Under the pieces are notes generated by a model. That model saw only the letters and a program-made list of their open reading frames with translations, was not told the origin of the DNA and made no database searches. Below, in pieces: positions 1-5,788 of a stretch of DNA of 8,287 bases (position 1 is the stretch's first letter; each line of letters opens with the position of its first letter). Made by a program: the position numbers and the translations under genes. The stretch is from an uncultured Gemmatimonadota bacterium. GTDB taxonomy: Bacteria; Gemmatimonadota; Gemmatimonadetes; Gemmatimonadales; Gemmatimonadaceae. The DNA lies in assembly GCA_946478895.1 (NCBI GenBank), contig CAMLDY010000108.1, positions 1 through 8,287 of the forward strand. Direction: 5' to 3'.

Positions 1-269
1 ACCCGACGCCGCGCTGCGAGCCGCGCGATCCGATCGACCGCCTCGCGATGCGCCCGAAGCTCCCGCCGATAACGGCGCTTGAACTCCGGCCACCTCGCCG
101 GGTCGTGGCCAAACCACTTCCGCAGCTCCGTCGACGGCGCCACCTCCTTCAGCCACTCGTCCACGTCGGCGGCGCGCTTGGTCAATCCTCGTGGCCACAG
201 TCGATCGACCAGGATGCGCCGGCCATCCGACGCCGAGGTGGGCTCATATACTCGTTTCAGGGCGACCAT
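1..269 (-). CDS. DUF488 family protein, C-terminus cut by window edge
   Basis: This is the second gene of a minus-strand pair and is partial: 89 codons are visible before the left edge. The start ATG lies one base after the TGA of the upstream AhpD-like gene, so translational coupling is likely. The translation begins [18 protein letters not shown] and contains the family signature [11 protein letters not shown] (residues about 19-29). This is followed by an acidic and aromatic stretch ([12 protein letters not shown], then [15 protein letters not shown], about 35-63) and a basic helix. These are hallmarks of DUF488 (YeaO-type) proteins, small cytoplasmic proteins of roughly 115-120 residues, so about a quarter is missing. 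The biochemical function of the family is not firmly established. The family call is strong, but no function should be read from it. Confidence 0.85.
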   Translation of the reverse strand, partial: MVALKRVYEPTSASDGRRILVDRLWPRGLTKRAADVDEWLKEVAPSTELRKWFGHDPARWPEFKRRYRRELRAHREAVDRIARLAARRR

Positions 270-270
270 G

Positions 271-690
271 TCAGACCGCCCCCTGTGGTGTTGCGGCAGC
301 AGAATGCGTTTGGTGAGAAGCACCATCGCCTTCGACCCTCGGCGCGTTTTCCTGGTTTTGCGCGATAGTGTCCAGCGCCAGCATCGAGTGCGCGTAGCTT
401 CCACCGGCGCGCATTTCGGCGGCGACCCAGATTGCCTCCATGATCTCTTCCGCCGTCGCTCCATTCCGCATCGCAGCGGTGGTGTGACCGCGAATGCAAT
501 ACGGGCATTGCGTCACGTGGGCGACAGCTACGGCAATCAGTTGCTTTGTCTTGACATCGAGCGCACCTTCCGAGAACACGCTTTTGCTGAAAGCGCGGAA
601 TGCATCCGCCGGACCTGGCGCGAGTCGCCTGCGCTCTTCGGCGAGCTCTCTGGTCACTTCGGGATAGAGTTGTTGTTCATGCGTCGGCAT
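271..690 (-). CDS. Carboxymuconolactone decarboxylase / AhpD-like protein
   Basis: This is a 139-residue cytoplasmic protein of the carboxymuconolactone decarboxylase/AhpD superfamily, all-helical proteins that often act as small disulfide reductases or peroxidases. The core carries [10 protein letters not shown], with Cys62 and Cys65 as the redox CxxC pair and His69 as the usual downstream histidine. The helix [22 protein letters not shown] (about 81-102) is typical of the subfamily. At the spot where AhpD carries a proton-relay Glu, 12 residues before the first Cys, this protein has Gln50 (TKQLIAV), so peroxidase activity need not be inferred. The last ~28 residues (polar, Gln/His/Ala-rich) look like a non-conserved tail. 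The ATG at 690-688 has a GGAG-like ribosome-binding site about 11 bases upstream. The DUF488 gene follows after one base and the pair is probably one operon. The physiological substrate is unknown. Confidence 0.88.
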   Translation of the reverse strand: MPTHEQQLYPEVTRELAEERRRLAPGPADAFRAFSKSVFSEGALDVKTKQLIAVAVAHVTQCPYCIRGHTTAAMRNGATAEEIMEAIWVAAEMRAGGSYAHSMLALDTIAQNQENAPRVEGDGASHQTHSAAATPQGAV

Positions 691-837
691 GGATACCCTG
701 CTCCGTTTTTACGCTCGGCTTCGGCCGGCTCGGTGGGGTGACTCCTCTGAGGTTCGTATGTATGGTTAGGACGTGCGCTGCGCTGCGGCAATGAGGCGTT
801 TGTACCGCGCCTCGATACGCGCGTCCCACCCCGTGGA

Positions 838-865
838 TTGAAGACGCCAATCAGGTGCGTACTCT
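838..865 (+). promoter_or_regulatory. Weak sigma70-like promoter candidate for the PAS-LuxR gene
   Basis: TTGAAG (838-843) and TACTCT (860-865) are separated by 16 bases, matching the -35 and -10 consensus at 4/6 and 3/6. A start site near 872 would leave a leader of about 27 bases before the ATG at 899. In GC-rich DNA such matches occur by chance and the sigma factor usage of this organism is unknown. The rest of the 691-898 divergent intergenic region shows no clear promoter for the minus-strand pair and no hairpin that stands out. Confidence 0.2.
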
Positions 866-898
866 GAGAGCTCCGCTCACCGGATAGCGAGGAGTGAT

Positions 899-1561
899 AT
901 GCTGGAGACGGAATTATTCTCGCTGCTCGAGCACACCGCCGACGCCGCGTACACGGTGACGGAGGACGGCGAGATCTGCTCGTGGAACGGCGCCGCTGAG
1001 AGTCTGTTCGGTTACGAAGCCGGCGAGGTTCTTCGCCGCAACATCGACGATGTGCTGCACGGCCGGGACGAATTGGGCACCGACGCCCTCGCCGGCGGAC
1101 TCGAGGCCGCCACACGGCACTGGGACGGTACGTCAGGAGGGATTCCCAACTTCGACCTCGATGTGCGGCATCGCAGCGGCAGCCGCATCTGGGTCAACGT
1201 CTCCACGATCGTCTTCGACAACCAGCGCACCGGCCGACGGCTCTTCGTTCGACTGCTCCACGACATCAGTCACCGCAAGCGCAAGGAGGACATCCTGCAT
1301 CGGATGACGGACGTCGCCCGCGAGGTGGTGACGCTCACCGAGAGTGCAAGGGATCAGGCGCCGGTGGAGACGCTGTCCGAGCAGGAGCGCCGCATACTGA
1401 AGCTTTTCGCCGAAGGCCGGAATCCGGCCGCAATCGCGCGGAGGCTGCGGATCTCGGCGCAGACGCTGCGCAATCACCTTCACCACATCAACCGGAAGCT
1501 CCGCACCCACAATCGCCTGGAAGCGGTGACCCACGCGCAGCGGCGGGGACTGATCGACTAG
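899..1561 (+). CDS. PAS domain + LuxR-type HTH transcriptional regulator
   Basis: This 220-residue cytoplasmic one-component regulator has an N-terminal PAS sensor domain (about 5-125). It shows the usual AAYTVTEDGEICSWNGAAESLFGY opening in order and the closing strand LFVRLLHDISHRKRKED, where PAS domains normally end in a DIT/ERK-like motif. A short helical linker leads to a GerE/LuxR-type DNA-binding domain (about 158-219): LSEQERRILKLFAEGRN, then AIARRLRISAQTLRNHLHHI as the helix-turn-helix, then RKLRTHNRLEAV. There is no response-regulator receiver domain, so control probably comes from a ligand, redox cue or partner sensed by the PAS domain. No LOV-type cysteine motif is visible. The start is well supported by AGGAG (890-894) four bases before ATG. 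It lies 114 bp upstream of the PrpD-like gene on the same strand and is the obvious candidate to control that cluster, which is an inference from position only. Confidence 0.88.
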   Translation: MLETELFSLLEHTADAAYTVTEDGEICSWNGAAESLFGYEAGEVLRRNIDDVLHGRDELGTDALAGGLEAATRHWDGTSGGIPNFDLDVRHRSGSRIWVNVSTIVFDNQRTGRRLFVRLLHDISHRKRKEDILHRMTDVAREVVTLTESARDQAPVETLSEQERRILKLFAEGRNPAAIARRLRISAQTLRNHLHHINRKLRTHNRLEAVTHAQRRGLID

Positions 1562-1580
1562 CAGCAGCGCCGCGAGGGTG

Positions 1581-1609
1581 TCGTACATCCGTCGTGGTCT
1601 CTGGTACGA
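1581..1609 (+). promoter_or_regulatory. Inverted repeat, possible operator upstream of the PrpD-like gene
   Basis: TCGTAC (1581-1586) and GTACGA (1604-1609) are perfect inverted arms separated by 17 bases, giving a centre-to-centre distance of 23 bp, about two helical turns. This would suit a dimeric regulator. It lies in the 114-bp gap between the PAS-LuxR gene and the PrpD-like gene, about 67 bp before the GTG start. It is too loosely looped and lacks a T-run, so it does not look like a rho-independent terminator. Six-base arms can occur by chance. Confidence 0.25.
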
Positions 1610-1675
1610 TCGGTTCATTGCTCGGATGTCCCGCAAGCCCCCATTCTGAAGTAGTCATTTGAATGGAGTGTCCGC

Positions 1676-3067
1676 GTGTCAGTAGTCGAGCAATTGGCCA
1701 CCTTCGTCGCTCGCAGCAGTTATGAAGATCTGTCGCGCAACGCGCGACTGCAGCTGAAGATCAGAATCCTCGACACCCTCGGTTGCGCGATCGGCGCAAT
1801 CGGTGCCGAGCCCGTCCGCAAGGTGAGGTCATACGCCAAGGCCTGGTCGGCCGATGGTCCGTGCACCTTCATCGGCGGCGGAAGTGGCGCGCCGGACCGG
1901 GCGGCATTGGTCAATGGCGCGCTGGGCCGTTACCTGGACTTCAACGACAGTTATCTGGCGCCAGGTGAGACGTGTCACCCGTCCGACAACTTTGCCGCGG
2001 TGCTGGCTGCTGCTGAATTGGCGAACGCAGACGGACTCACTCTGCTCACCGCTCTCGCGGTTGCCTATCAGGTGCAATGTCGACTGAGCGACGTTGCCCC
2101 GGCGCGCAATCGCGGGTTCGATCACACCACCCATCTCGCGTACTCGGCATCTGCCGGAGCCGCGCGGGCGCTGGGCATGGACGCCGAGCGCGCCGCGCAC
2201 GCGATCGCCATCAGCGGCACGGCACTCAACGCGCTGCGGGTGACGCGCACCGGCGCGCTGTCGAACTGGAAGGGTCTCGCTGCTCCATTTGCCGGCTCGG
2301 CCGCGCTCGAGGCGACGTTGCTCGCGCGCCGGGGGATCACCGGTCCGCTCGGCGTGTTCGAGGGCAACAAGGGGTTCTTCGATACCGTCGCCGGACCATT
2401 CAGCATCGATTGGGAACGCGAGGACCTGGAGCGCATCACCGCGACGATCCTGAAAAAGTTCGACGCCGAGATTCACTCACAGACGGCGATTCAGGCGGCG
2501 CTCGATCTGAAGCAGGGCGCCGGGTTCAGCACTGAGGAGATCGCGACGGTGCAGCTCGATGTTTTCGATGTCGCATATCACATCATTGGCGGCGGCGATG
2601 AAGGCGACAAGACCCTGGTGATGACCAAGGAAGATGCCGATCACAGCCTTCCTTACCTCGTTTCCGTAGCCCTCCTCGACGGCACCGTCATGCCGGAACA
2701 GTACGACGCTGACCGAATTCAGCGCGAGGACGTGCAGGATCTGCTGTGCCGGGTGTTCGTGCATCCGAACCGCAATTACTCACGGCGGTTCCCCGAGGAG
2801 ATGGTGTCGCGAGTGGGCGTAGTGCTGCGTGATGGGCGGCACCTCGAGCTGGAGCGGCGGGACTACCCCGGGTTCAATACCAACCCGATGTCGTGGAACG
2901 ATGCGCACGACAAATTCCTCAGGCTCGCATCACCACACGCATCCGCGACGGATCTTGCGGAGCTTGCCGCCGCGGTCGAAAGCCTCGAGACCGTCCGCGC
3001 GCGGGACCTGACCCGGCTTCTGGCGCGGGTCAACGGGCCGGCGAAGCAGTCGACAATAGCGGCCTGA
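1676..3067 (+). CDS. MmgE/PrpD family protein (2-methylcitrate dehydratase-like)
   Basis: This 463-residue cytoplasmic protein is full length for the MmgE/PrpD family, whose members dehydrate 2-methylcitrate (PrpD, MmgE) or decarboxylate cis-aconitate. Family signatures in order: helical N-terminus with ILDTLGCAIGA (31-41); ALVNGALGRYLDFNDSY (77-93) followed by HPSDNFAAVLAAAEL (101-115), where the active-site His lies; NRGFDHTTHLAYSASAGAA (145-163); NWKGLAAPFA (197-206); AEIHSQTAIQAAL (264-276); and TKEDADHSLPYLVSVALLDG (317-336). All major motifs are present, so the enzyme is probably active. The family has several substrates and no prpC or prpB is visible here, so methylcitrate is only the default guess. 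The GTG start has GGAG (1665-1668) seven bases upstream and there is no competing nearby start. It leads the cluster: the ComA-like gene begins 21 bp after its TGA. Confidence 0.9.
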   Translation: MSVVEQLATFVARSSYEDLSRNARLQLKIRILDTLGCAIGAIGAEPVRKVRSYAKAWSADGPCTFIGGGSGAPDRAALVNGALGRYLDFNDSYLAPGETCHPSDNFAAVLAAAELANADGLTLLTALAVAYQVQCRLSDVAPARNRGFDHTTHLAYSASAGAARALGMDAERAAHAIAISGTALNALRVTRTGALSNWKGLAAPFAGSAALEATLLARRGITGPLGVFEGNKGFFDTVAGPFSIDWEREDLERITATILKKFDAEIHSQTAIQAALDLKQGAGFSTEEIATVQLDVFDVAYHIIGGGDEGDKTLVMTKEDADHSLPYLVSVALLDGTVMPEQYDADRIQREDVQDLLCRVFVHPNRNYSRRFPEEMVSRVGVVLRDGRHLELERRDYPGFNTNPMSWNDAHDKFLRLASPHASATDLAELAAAVESLETVRARDLTRLLARVNGPAKQSTIAA

Positions 3068-3088
3068 GGGCCGAACCGGGAGAGAAAA

Positions 3089-3976
3089 ATGACATTAACG
3101 ATCGATCGACCCAACGATAGCATGGGAGTGGACGAAGCGCGGACAACCAGTAGCCGCGCCACCGAGGGATTCGATTTCCTGCGTAGAAACGTCCGGAAGG
3201 GAAAGCCGCGGACGAGCGGGATCACCGAGATCCGCGGGCCGTATTACACCCCACTCGGCACGCGCGCGCTGTCTGATGTTCTGGAGACGATGGGCGGTTA
3301 CGTGGACACCCTCAAGTTCGCCGGCGGCTCCTTCACGGTCATGCCGTACACCCAACTTCTCGAGCTGATCGCACTGTGCCACGAGCACCAGGTGCTGGTG
3401 TCCACGGGCGGATTTATCGAGCGCGTGTTGACGCAGGGGGAGCGCGCGGTGGATCGATATCTGGGCGCCTGCAAGGATTCAGGTTTCGACATCGTCGAGC
3501 TGTCGAGCGGGTTCATCACACTGCCAGCCGACGATTGGGTGAGACTCGCGGAGAAGGTGCGTCGAATGGGACTGAAGGCCAAGCCGGAGGTCGGAATCCA
3601 GTTTGGCGCGGGCGGTGCGACGTCCGTCGGAGAGCTCGAGAGCGAGGGCACCCATGATGTCGCGCGGATGATTCAGCTCGCACGGCGCTTCCTCGATGCC
3701 GGCGCGTACCAGATCATGATCGAGTCGGAGGGCATTACCGAGAACGTCAAGTCGTGGCGCACCGAAGTTCCGGCGCGGGTGATCGACGCGCTCGGTCTCG
3801 AGAAGGTCATGTTCGAGGCGGCGGATCCGGAAGTATTCGGGTGGTACATCAAACACTATGGTCCCGAGGTAAACCTGTTCGTCGACCATAGTCAGATCGT
3901 GCAGCTGGAGTGCTTGAGACAGGGAATCTGGGGAACCGCGAGTCTGTGGGGTCGAGTCGTGACCTACAAGCCATGA
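3089..3976 (+). CDS. Phosphosulfolactate synthase (ComA)-like TIM-barrel protein
   Basis: This 295-residue protein is of the phosphosulfolactate synthase family (archaeal ComA, Bacillus YitD, plant HSA32). ComA adds sulfite to phosphoenolpyruvate to give phosphosulfolactate in coenzyme M synthesis. After an N-terminal extension of ~25 residues come GKPRTSGITEIRGPYY (38-53), GGYVDTLKFAGGSF (69-82), LVSTGGFIERVL (103-114), GFDIVELSSGFITLP (132-146), LKAKPEVGIQFG (162-173), AGAYQIMIESEGI (204-216), KVMFEAADPEVFGWYIKHYGPEVNLF in order (239-264), and LECLRQGIWGT (273-283). The fold is clear. Some positions differ from canonical ComA as I remember it: the Asp after GxT is lost (EIRGPYY) and NLGNI is replaced by NLFVDHS. 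The substrate may therefore differ. The ATG has GGGAGAG (3078-3084) just upstream. An alternative ATG at 3122 has a poorer site. Its TGA overlaps the next gene's ATG (ATGA, 3973-3976), so translation is probably coupled. Confidence 0.82.
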   Translation: MTLTIDRPNDSMGVDEARTTSSRATEGFDFLRRNVRKGKPRTSGITEIRGPYYTPLGTRALSDVLETMGGYVDTLKFAGGSFTVMPYTQLLELIALCHEHQVLVSTGGFIERVLTQGERAVDRYLGACKDSGFDIVELSSGFITLPADDWVRLAEKVRRMGLKAKPEVGIQFGAGGATSVGELESEGTHDVARMIQLARRFLDAGAYQIMIESEGITENVKSWRTEVPARVIDALGLEKVMFEAADPEVFGWYIKHYGPEVNLFVDHSQIVQLECLRQGIWGTASLWGRVVTYKP

Positions 3977-4521
3977 CTGAATACGGAATCCTGCATGAGA
4001 GCGAGGTCGGCTTCGACGCGGGACACGGACGCAGTCCGGGCGGAACGGGCCGCCTCTTTCCCGACGCGACGTTGCCTTCGCTGGATGGCAGCGAGCTTCA
4101 GCTGGAGAGCTTCCGACCGGATTGGAACCTCGTCATCCTGCTGCTCGGCGACGGCGAGCTGACCGAGCGGTGCGCGCGCTTGCTCGACCAGCTGGCCGAC
4201 CTGCGCGCCGAGCTCGAGATGGAGGAAGCGCGCGTAGTCGTGATCAGCACCCGCGCGCGCGAAGCATGGGTCGGCAAGTGGTCATATCCGTTCACTCTCG
4301 CCTTCGACGGTGACGGTCGAGTGCACCAGCGCGTTGCCGCGGCGGATTCTTCCGGCAGGCCGGAAGTTGTGCTCTGTATCACCGACCGATACAGGGAGAT
4401 ATTTGCGATGACCCGGCCGGGTGACGAGCAGTGGCCGGCACGGGCTACGCAAGTGATCGACTGGCTGACGTTCGTTAACATTCAGTGTCCGGAGTGCAGC
4501 GCACCCGAGGCGTGGTCCTAG
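3973..4521 (+). CDS. Redoxin-fold protein lacking an obvious peroxidatic Cys, with C-terminal CPEC
   Basis: This 182-residue cytoplasmic protein starts at the ATG that overlaps the ComA-like stop. Residues ~27-125 resemble the AhpC/TSA peroxiredoxin (thioredoxin) fold: GRLFPDATLPSLDGSELQLESF (26-47, in order), WNLVILLLGDGEL (51-63), a long helix, ARVVVISTRAREA (86-98), and YPFTLAFDGDGRVHQRVAA (105-123), which echoes peroxiredoxin 'FPLLSDPD' regions. The usual Thr-Pro-x-x-Cys or CxxC site after the second strand is replaced by GDGELTERC. Cys67 is near this site but out of register by my alignment. The C-terminal tail ends IDWLTFVNIQCPECSAPEAWS, with Cys172 and Cys175 forming a separate CxxC. 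It might bind a metal, act as an electron or sulfur relay, or be structural. The redox role is inferred from the fold. Tight coupling to the ComA-like gene suggests a shared process. Confidence 0.8.
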   Translation: MTEYGILHESEVGFDAGHGRSPGGTGRLFPDATLPSLDGSELQLESFRPDWNLVILLLGDGELTERCARLLDQLADLRAELEMEEARVVVISTRAREAWVGKWSYPFTLAFDGDGRVHQRVAAADSSGRPEVVLCITDRYREIFAMTRPGDEQWPARATQVIDWLTFVNIQCPECSAPEAWS

Positions 4522-4522
4522 C

Positions 4523-4527
4523 GGAGG
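4523..4527 (+). promoter_or_regulatory. Strong Shine-Dalgarno (GGAGG) before ATG 4534
   Basis: GGAGG at 4523-4527 lies two bases after the redoxin TAG and six bases before an ATG at 4534. It is the best ribosome-binding site in this gap. The ATG it serves is not in the ammonia-lyase frame, which makes it relevant to the start problem of that gene. Confidence 0.6.
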
Positions 4528-4533
4528 CATCGT

Positions 4534-4578
4534 ATGTCGCCTTTCGATCGTTCTGTGACAGAGAAGCTTTCTGAGTAA
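4534..4578 (+). other. 14-codon ORF or out-of-frame native start of the ammonia-lyase
   Basis: ATG at 4534, preceded by GGAGG, opens a 14-codon frame (MSPFDRSVTEKLSE, then TAA at 4576-4578). The frame ends inside the opening of the ammonia-lyase frame, which starts after a stop at 4556-4558 and is offset by +1. Three explanations fit: a short leader whose termination feeds re-initiation on the lyase (CTG 4571 overlaps the leader's end); the true lyase start displaced by a one-base insertion or sequencing error; or +1 frameshifting, for example slippage at CTT 4567-4569, which would join EKL to LSKPGRAD. The peptide has only single Leu, Val and Thr codons and no Ile, so classic amino-acid attenuation is not indicated. 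Confidence 0.35.
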
Positions 4579-5788
4579 GCCCGGACGCGCCGACGTTGCG
4601 GTAGCGCGCGAGCGTATCCGCGCCGCGATACCAGTCACGCCGCTCGTCCCTGCCCTCGGATTGCGGGACCGGCTCACGGGCCAGCTGCACATCAAGCTCG
4701 AGAGCGTCCAGCGCACCGGCTCATTCAAGGATCGTGGCGCACTCAATCGCATGCTGGACCTCACCGCAGAGGAACGCAAGCGCGGGGTCGTCACCGCGAG
4801 CGCCGGTAACCACGCCCAGGCGGTTGCCTACCATGGTGCGCGGCTCGGCGTACCCGTGCAGGTGGTCATGCCGGAGCACACCCCACTGATCAAGGTGTCG
4901 AACACGAAGCGTTTCGGCGCTGGCGTGCACTTTTACGGCTCGACGCTCTCCGAGTCTATGATCGAAGCGACGCGCATGCGTGATGAGAACGGCTACGTTT
5001 TCGTCCACGCCTTCGACGATGCGCGGGTGATCGCCGGCCAGGGGACCGTGGGTCTCGAGCTGCTGGAACAATTACCCGACCTCACTGCAGTGGTCGTTCC
5101 AATTGGTGGTGGCGGCCTGATTTCCGGCATCGCGATCGCTCTCAAGGAACAAAAACCGCAGCTGAAGATCTTCGGGGTCGAGGCCGACGTCGCCGCTTCC
5201 GCCCTCGCATCGCGCCGCGCCGGAAGGGTCGTCAAGATCGAATCAGAAGAAACCATCGCCGATGGAATTGCCGTGAAGCAGATCGGCGAGCTCACCTTTC
5301 CGATCATCGAGCGATACGTCGATGAAATCGTGAGCGTCAGCGAAGAGGAAATTGCGGGCGCGGTCCACGCACTCCTCGAGAACGAAAAGCTGGTTGCCGA
5401 AGGCGCCGGCGCCGTGGCGCTTGCCGCAATCCTCGGCGGCAGACTTCCTCTGCAGCCATCAGATGTAACCGCGATGGTGCTTTCGGGCGGCAACATCGAC
5501 GTGAATCTCCTCGAGCGAATCGTCAACCGCGGGCTGGTGACCGAAGGCCGGCTGGTGCAGCTCGCCATCACGGTGCCCGACCGGCCCGGAAATCTCGCGA
5601 GACTCACCGCGATCGTGGCGGCAGCCGGCGCAAACGTGCTCGAGGTCAGGCATCAGCGCGCCTACGCAGACATCTCGGTGCGCGACGTCGAGATCGTGTT
5701 GCAGCTCGAGACCCGTGGACGCGATCACCTCGCCTCGATCATCGAAAGTCTGGAGGCCGCCGACATGCAGGTGCGCGAGGAAGCGTGA
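4571..5788 (+). CDS. ilvA: Threonine/serine ammonia-lyase with C-terminal ACT domain (IlvA type)
   Basis: This PLP fold-type II enzyme deaminates threonine to 2-oxobutyrate (and often serine to pyruvate). The start is uncertain. TTG at 4661 would remove the conserved N-terminal helix VARERIRAAIPVTPL, so an upstream start is needed. In this frame only non-canonical codons exist (CTG 4571, giving 405 residues, the usual size). Numbering from CTG: TGSFKDRGA with PLP lysine Lys53; SAGNHAQ (77-83); the phosphate-binding glycine loop PIGGGGLISG (177-186); EGAGAVALAA (277-286); LSGGNIDVNLLERI (304-317); and an ACT-like regulatory domain (about 327-401) opening LVQLAITVPDRPGNLARL. This matches the short ACT-containing threonine dehydratases. 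SFKDRG is more usual in threonine synthase, but the GGGGL loop and ACT domain favour the lyase. Its TGA overlaps the kinase's GTG, so the two are co-translated. 2-Oxobutyrate could feed isoleucine or propionyl-CoA. Confidence 0.82.
   Translation: MSKPGRADVAVARERIRAAIPVTPLVPALGLRDRLTGQLHIKLESVQRTGSFKDRGALNRMLDLTAEERKRGVVTASAGNHAQAVAYHGARLGVPVQVVMPEHTPLIKVSNTKRFGAGVHFYGSTLSESMIEATRMRDENGYVFVHAFDDARVIAGQGTVGLELLEQLPDLTAVVVPIGGGGLISGIAIALKEQKPQLKIFGVEADVAASALASRRAGRVVKIESEETIADGIAVKQIGELTFPIIERYVDEIVSVSEEEIAGAVHALLENEKLVAEGAGAVALAAILGGRLPLQPSDVTAMVLSGGNIDVNLLERIVNRGLVTEGRLVQLAITVPDRPGNLARLTAIVAAAGANVLEVRHQRAYADISVRDVEIVLQLETRGRDHLASIIESLEAADMQVREEA

Noticed and set aside
79..741. Long plus-strand open frame of 220 codons across the left part
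   Set aside because: It is antisense to the AhpD-like and DUF488 genes, which have clear family motifs and good starts. Its own translation shows no recognisable domain.
654..1115. Minus-strand open frame of 153 codons across the divergent gap
   Set aside because: It is Arg/Ser/Pro-rich, as expected from antisense GC-rich DNA, has no motif, and overlaps the PAS-LuxR gene and the AhpD-like start.
1618..1647. Promoter-like TTGCTC / CATTCT before the PrpD-like gene
   Set aside because: Each hexamer matches only 3/6 with an 18-bp spacer, which is indistinguishable from chance.
1829..2476. Minus-strand open frame of 215 codons inside the PrpD-like gene
   Set aside because: It is the antisense shadow of conserved PrpD codons, with Arg/Gly/Val-rich composition and no domain.
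4252..4261. Alternating CG run (also near 7230) as a Z-DNA or recombination signal
   Set aside because: It is a short run inside coding sequence, expected from GC-rich codon use.
4993..5607. Minus-strand open frame of 204 codons inside the ammonia-lyase gene
   Set aside because: It is a Ser/Arg/Pro-rich shadow of the lyase and lacks motifs.
4661..5788. TTG 4661 as the ammonia-lyase start
   Set aside because: It would delete the conserved N-terminal helix and the TPL segment that continue upstream in frame, and no ribosome-binding site precedes it.
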